Assembly: GCA_014529385.2 (NCBI GenBank)
Contig: CM043950.1
Coordinates: 66,232,935 to 66,296,934 of the forward strand
Length of the DNA stretch: 64,000 nt
Source of the DNA: Adiantum capillus-veneris
Taxonomy: Eukaryota; Streptophyta; Polypodiopsida; Polypodiales; Pteridaceae
Direction of reading: 5' to 3'
The notes beneath the pieces were generated by a model. The model did no database searches and had not been told where the DNA came from. It saw only the letters and a list, made by a program, of their open reading frames with translations. The translations under genes were made by a program, and so were the position numbers. This document shows positions 60,105 through 64,000 of this stretch, one piece after another. The number at the start of each line of letters is the position of its first letter. Position 1 is the first letter of the stretch.

Positions 60105-61060
60105 ATGGCTGAGAACGTGAAAAAGAGCATTTATTTCTCTACGTGTTTGCAGGGGATGGTGGAACGTATCAAGGCCTGGCTACAGAGCTTTGAATTTGCT
60201 CTAAAGAGCAGAGACATTCCTTCTACTGTCAAGCTCTTCAATGTAGAGGAATGCTTTTAGCAAGATCTTGTGGCTTTCACTTGGAACCTCTACACTAAAG
60301 AGTCCCAAGAGGAGATCCAAGCCATGCTTGATGCCACCCTACATCACATCAATCCCTCTCTTTGGACCATCGACGGACAGATACGAAAAACCAAAGGTGG
60401 CCGATGAGAGCTAGGAGTACAATACGGTGCCATCAAAGGCAAGAAAACTTGGTTAGATGGCAGAGTTGAATAACTTCAAGGTTTGGACCGAACAAGGTAG
60501 CCTCACTACTTGGTATTCAGAAGTGGGCAAGCAAGCATCACTCTCGGAGCTTGTTTGTGGCCCCTCTATGTGCCCACCATCATCATTGAGAAGAATAAAT
60601 GGCTCATGGATTCATGGATTCATGGCACAATTGATACAAGTCTATGTGCCTCCATAGTCCAATTTGGTATGATCACATGCCTTACTTTCCCTTTCGCAGC
60701 CATTGGCCCATTTTTCCACCGAAAGATAAGATAGGTGATTGTCTTGAGGCATATATACCAAGATTATGGAGTTTGTCTATTGGAGCTCTACAGAATGCAA
60801 ATCAGTACACTTCAATGCAAGCAAGGGTACTTGGGAAGTGCTTGTGGAAAGAGAGGAAGAGAAGATAATGTTATACCCTAAAGAGCTCATTTTGACTCTA
60901 GGCATGTTTGGATTTTTGAATGTGTCTAGATTCATCACTTCCAAAACGTTCCAAGGAGTGCAATGTCATTCCAATGAGTGCAAGGGTGGTGAGGGCTGCA
61001 AAATGAAGCACTATGTAGGCACAACAATCCAAAACCTGCAGTTTTTTATCTTTGGCTGAA
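60105..61060 (+). pseudogene. Broken protein-coding remnant, unrecognised
   Basis: From ATG at 60105 the frame reads MAENVKKSIYFSTCLQGMVE, then FALKSRDIPSTVKLFNVEEC, meets one stop, and continues LVAFTWNLYTKESQEEIQAM and LDATLHHINPSLWTIDGQIR before another stop. Later segments in other frames (60510-60734, 60766-61059) read PLYVPTIIIEKNKWLMDSW and TWEVLVEREEEKIMLYPKEL, and end QCHSNECKGGEGCKMKHYVG (a Cys/His-rich tail) before a stop at 61060. Stops, shifts and protein-like text indicate a decayed gene of roughly 310 codons. I do not recognise the family; a retroelement Gag or a host gene are both possible. Confidence 0.45.
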
Positions 61061-61299
61061 CATTTTTAAGTTTTTACATGAGTCTTAGTTATATACAAGT
61101 CTCACTTCAAAAACTCACTAACAGGCGCTTACAATAACCCGATAGCCTACGCTTCACTAGTGACATGCCCTGCATGTGCATGTGCTTCCCAAAGAAATCA
61201 TGAAAACCCAGAAGAACATGCCCAAGCACTCTAAAGAAAGGATATCTTAAGCCCATATGTACAATTTTTATAGAAATAGCGATCTTAAAATACGTGCAA

Positions 61300-62530
61300 C
61301 AGTGTTAATCAATCCAAAAGGAATTCTCTAGCAAAACAACCCCAAGTCAAAAAGGTAGTCTTCGATCAATATTCAATCACTATCAAGATTTGAAAGTAAC
61401 CAAAAAACCACCTTGATTATGTAGTGTTTATGACGTCCAACTTGATTGAGGATCTCATCCTTGAAGATAGTGGATAATGATTTCTTTTTTTGGTAGCATT
61501 CAAAGTTTGAAATCAATACACATCCTAAATCTTCCATGATTTTTCTTGTGCACAATAACTAGTGGAGAAACCCATTTACACTCCTCCAGTCAAAAGACAA
61601 ATTCCGCTCCTAACTAGTGCCTTCTCATAAAGGACCCCCAATCTCCTAAGCATTCAAATCTTTGGCTTGATGCCTTCTTTTAGGTTAATTCTATGCTTGA
61701 TTCCTTTTGTGCCTTGTACCTCTTTATATTCGGTAACAAATAGCTTTGAAAACTCTACAAACAGAACTTCATACTCTTTCTTCTCTTGTTATGCCAAGTC
61801 TTCTCCCAACATGCTTCTTACATTCACTTTACCAGGCTCTTCAATTGCTTTTGGACTCCGTTTCTATTCCTTGATCTCCACATCATACAAGGATGCTTCC
61901 TTTTCAACACTTACTCCAAATAGATAAGGAAATAATTGCATCAAACCTTCTTCTACACTTTCTTTCAGCAATGTAGATGAAGCATCACTATCATATGAAC
62001 CATATTTTCCATATCTTGTATGTCCACTAATGGTTGTGTATGTCTCTCATGTATCTTCATGTTATAGACTGTGTTTCTTCCTTTCTCCTGGTCAGGGATG
62101 GTGATCAAGCCCATGCCCCAATCTTGCTTAGTACCAAGGTTTATAAGATCAGGTACGCATTTTCACCCACTTACATCACGTAAAAATCAACCAAACACTC
62201 AACACTCAAGAATATTATCTTGACATCTTTAGCTATCTCAAGATACCTTACTTTTTTGTGGTCGACCATCCACATATCCATTCATTGACATACATGCTTC
62301 CTTCATGATAGCCTCCGTCATGACACACACTTGGGTACCACCATTCACATATGTTAGTACTTTTGTCTTCTTTCCCAACGTAGCTTCAATTATTGTCCAT
62401 ATCTATAGAGTGACCAACCCTCAAAGATTGCACCATGCTTTGATGCTTTTCTCTCTTAGAAGGAAGCCATGTAGTCACACATTTTGTCCATTGCTTCCTC
62501 AATTCAAAGTTTAAATCCACTAGTTGAAAG
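61300..62530 (-). pseudogene. Third Tat-type fragment: protease to RT region
   Basis: On the plus strand, 62080-62270 parallels 30960-31180 of the Tat element in order and wording (ttcctttctc...gtcagg, ccaatcttgcttagyacc, cttgacatct...agc). 61690-61840 parallels 30520-30690, and 61330-61600 parallels the RT region, with aagatagtggat-type text for the RT start. All minus-strand frames are broken. It is a separate, older copy. Confidence 0.65.
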
Positions 62531-64000
62531 TTCAAATTCAGGGGCTCCTCTATATAATCATGTTACTATACCATGTAAGTTTTGAAGGAGGGCTTTTCTA
62601 TTTTTGAAAATTTAAGTAATTTAACAAAGATACATTAACAAGCGGGGTCTTCTAATCCATTTTAGAAAAAACTTGTTGATTCGTTAAAAAAGAGGGATCA
62701 ATCTATCTATGCCAACATCTGAATAGAGGGGTGGTACCTACGGCGTATGCACATTATATAGGTTCTTAATAGTGGACCCCCCAACTTTTAGAGCCCTCAA
62801 ATCTTGCTTGTTGTGGAGCACTATGGCAACCAGCATGCTTGTAGTGGAGCACTCTGGCAATGTGGAACACACGGACATGCAAGTTGTAACCTACAACATG
62901 CCAACTACTTTCCCACAATTTAACCGAATTCAGATATCGACTATCCACTTGGTTTTTTGCTCTTGGGGCGACTTGCATGAGGATTTATTCAAATGCTACC
63001 GATCTCAATGCTTGAATGATGCACACTTTTCAGAGGTTCTTAGGTATTATTTCGTCTATCTCTCTTGCTTAATTTGTTTCTCTTAATTGGTAAATGTTGC
63101 AAGGCAAACCGCTTTGTGACTGTAGATTACGTTGGCCTCTTATTTGCAAAATATTTTTCGTGATGTAATAAAAATATTGGGGCGATATCTCAAGGGAAAG
63201 ATCACTTGGGCTTCAAAAACAAAGAACTACATATCAACAATGAAGTTGCAAATGTTACATGTTCATTATTCATGTCCCTTCCACCTAGTTTAATTGTTCT
63301 TCCATCTTTTTTTTCAATACTTGTTGAGTAGTAGATATATCATATAATCAAAAAAATTACAACATAAGCCATGCTCGGAGTGAGCCATGGCACCATAGGT
63401 TCAAAGCTACCCATCAAAATAAAATGGCTAACAAAGGAGCCATCACAACCAAAACAACTAGAGACAACCCACTCACATCATCATAGACTGGTTGACCATG
63501 GAGCCACCCTCACAAGGAAATAGATCGCCATCCTGTGTGAGTTCCACCAGAGCCCCATCCTCTGGGACCCCACCCATGCAGGACCACCAAAGAGGAGCTG
63601 AGAGCAAGCCACGGAATGAGGGGAGTCAGGCACTCTATCACCGGCTTTGCAGGAGCCTTCACCGAAAATTAAACTTCTCGTGCATGAGCTCCTTTTTGGA
63701 GTTAAAAGCACATGATTCATGCTATTTTGGGGAGCCATGCCCCATCAATGGGCCCCATTCACTGCCATTGACATGCATGAGTCTTCCATGCAACAACACA
63801 TAGTCCTCAAGGAGGATCCTCCACCATAGATCTTTAGGTTCCGATCTTCATTTCAACCCAAAGTGGGGAGACATGAATTCAAAGCTCTTGGAAATTCCTC
63901 ACTCACCTCAATTTGGTAGGCCTCATGATTCTATCACTTGTTAAATGCAAGACCACAAAGTTATGGTGACCCCGCAAATATATCAACAAAATACCTCTAG
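62531..64000. other. No gene recognised
   Basis: A 104-residue plus frame (62772-63086) and short minus frames near 63481-63738 have no recognisable motifs. No repeats or RNA genes were seen. The last kilobase is mixed composition. Confidence 0.4.

Noticed and set aside
62772-63086. 104-residue plus-strand frame
   Set aside because: No recognisable motif and no supporting context; length alone is not enough in AT-moderate plant DNA.

Overview
This window looks like intergenic, repeat-dominated nuclear DNA of a land plant. I found no host gene I could defend, no rRNA or tRNA gene and no CRISPR array. The plant assignment rests on a chromodomain Ty3/gypsy element primed by initiator tRNA-Met, a Tat-lineage Ty3/gypsy element with two RNase H regions, an RNase H-deleted Ty1/copia element and L1-type LINE fragments. 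Very long GA/CT and CA/TG tracts are frequent. The reverse transcriptase at 37.2-38.5 kb is of a kind I associate from memory with non-flowering plants and green algae, so a fern, lycophyte or gymnosperm host is plausible; this is inference.

Layout. 0-1.7 kb: minus-strand coding-like remnants, unrecognised. 1.7-3.0 kb: 3' remnant of a gypsy element related to the intact one at 45.8-54.7 kb. 3.0-5.95 kb: decayed LINE (minus). 6.4-12.1 kb: several families of degenerate tandem repeats. 12-17 kb: AT-rich DNA, microsatellites and short duplications. 17.1-19.3 kb: decayed gypsy gag-protease-RT fragment (minus). 20.0-20.35 kb: a 90-bp tandem repeat. 22.7-23.6 kb: 3' part of a LINE (plus). 25.0-25.6 kb: Tat gag fragment. 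25.9-34.9 kb: decayed Tat/gypsy element (minus) with both LTRs. 34.9-56.6 kb: a nested complex described below. 56.5-60.1 kb: dense compound microsatellites and tandem repeats. 60.1-61.06 kb: an unrecognised broken reading frame. 61.3-62.5 kb: another Tat fragment. 62.5-64 kb: nothing recognised.

Main result. Between 34.9 and 56.6 kb lies a minus-strand retroelement whose reverse transcriptase has the signature of Penelope-like elements (PLEs), not LTR elements or LINEs. It is flanked by two direct repeats of about 2.1 kb, about 93 percent identical by eye, arranged as expected for the pseudo-LTRs of head-to-tail PLE copies. Each repeat carries a TATA box and an upstream CT tract pointing into the element. 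Two later insertions interrupt the complex: a copia element (38506-43055, target duplication TTTTC) inside the PLE reading frame, and a young intact 8.9-kb chromovirus (45773-54658, target duplication TCATG) inside the right-hand repeat. The left-hand repeat preserves the empty site, so both the nesting and the exact ends can be read directly.

The only coding sequence that looks intact is the 1649-residue gag-pol of the chromovirus (47765-52714). Everything else is relic.
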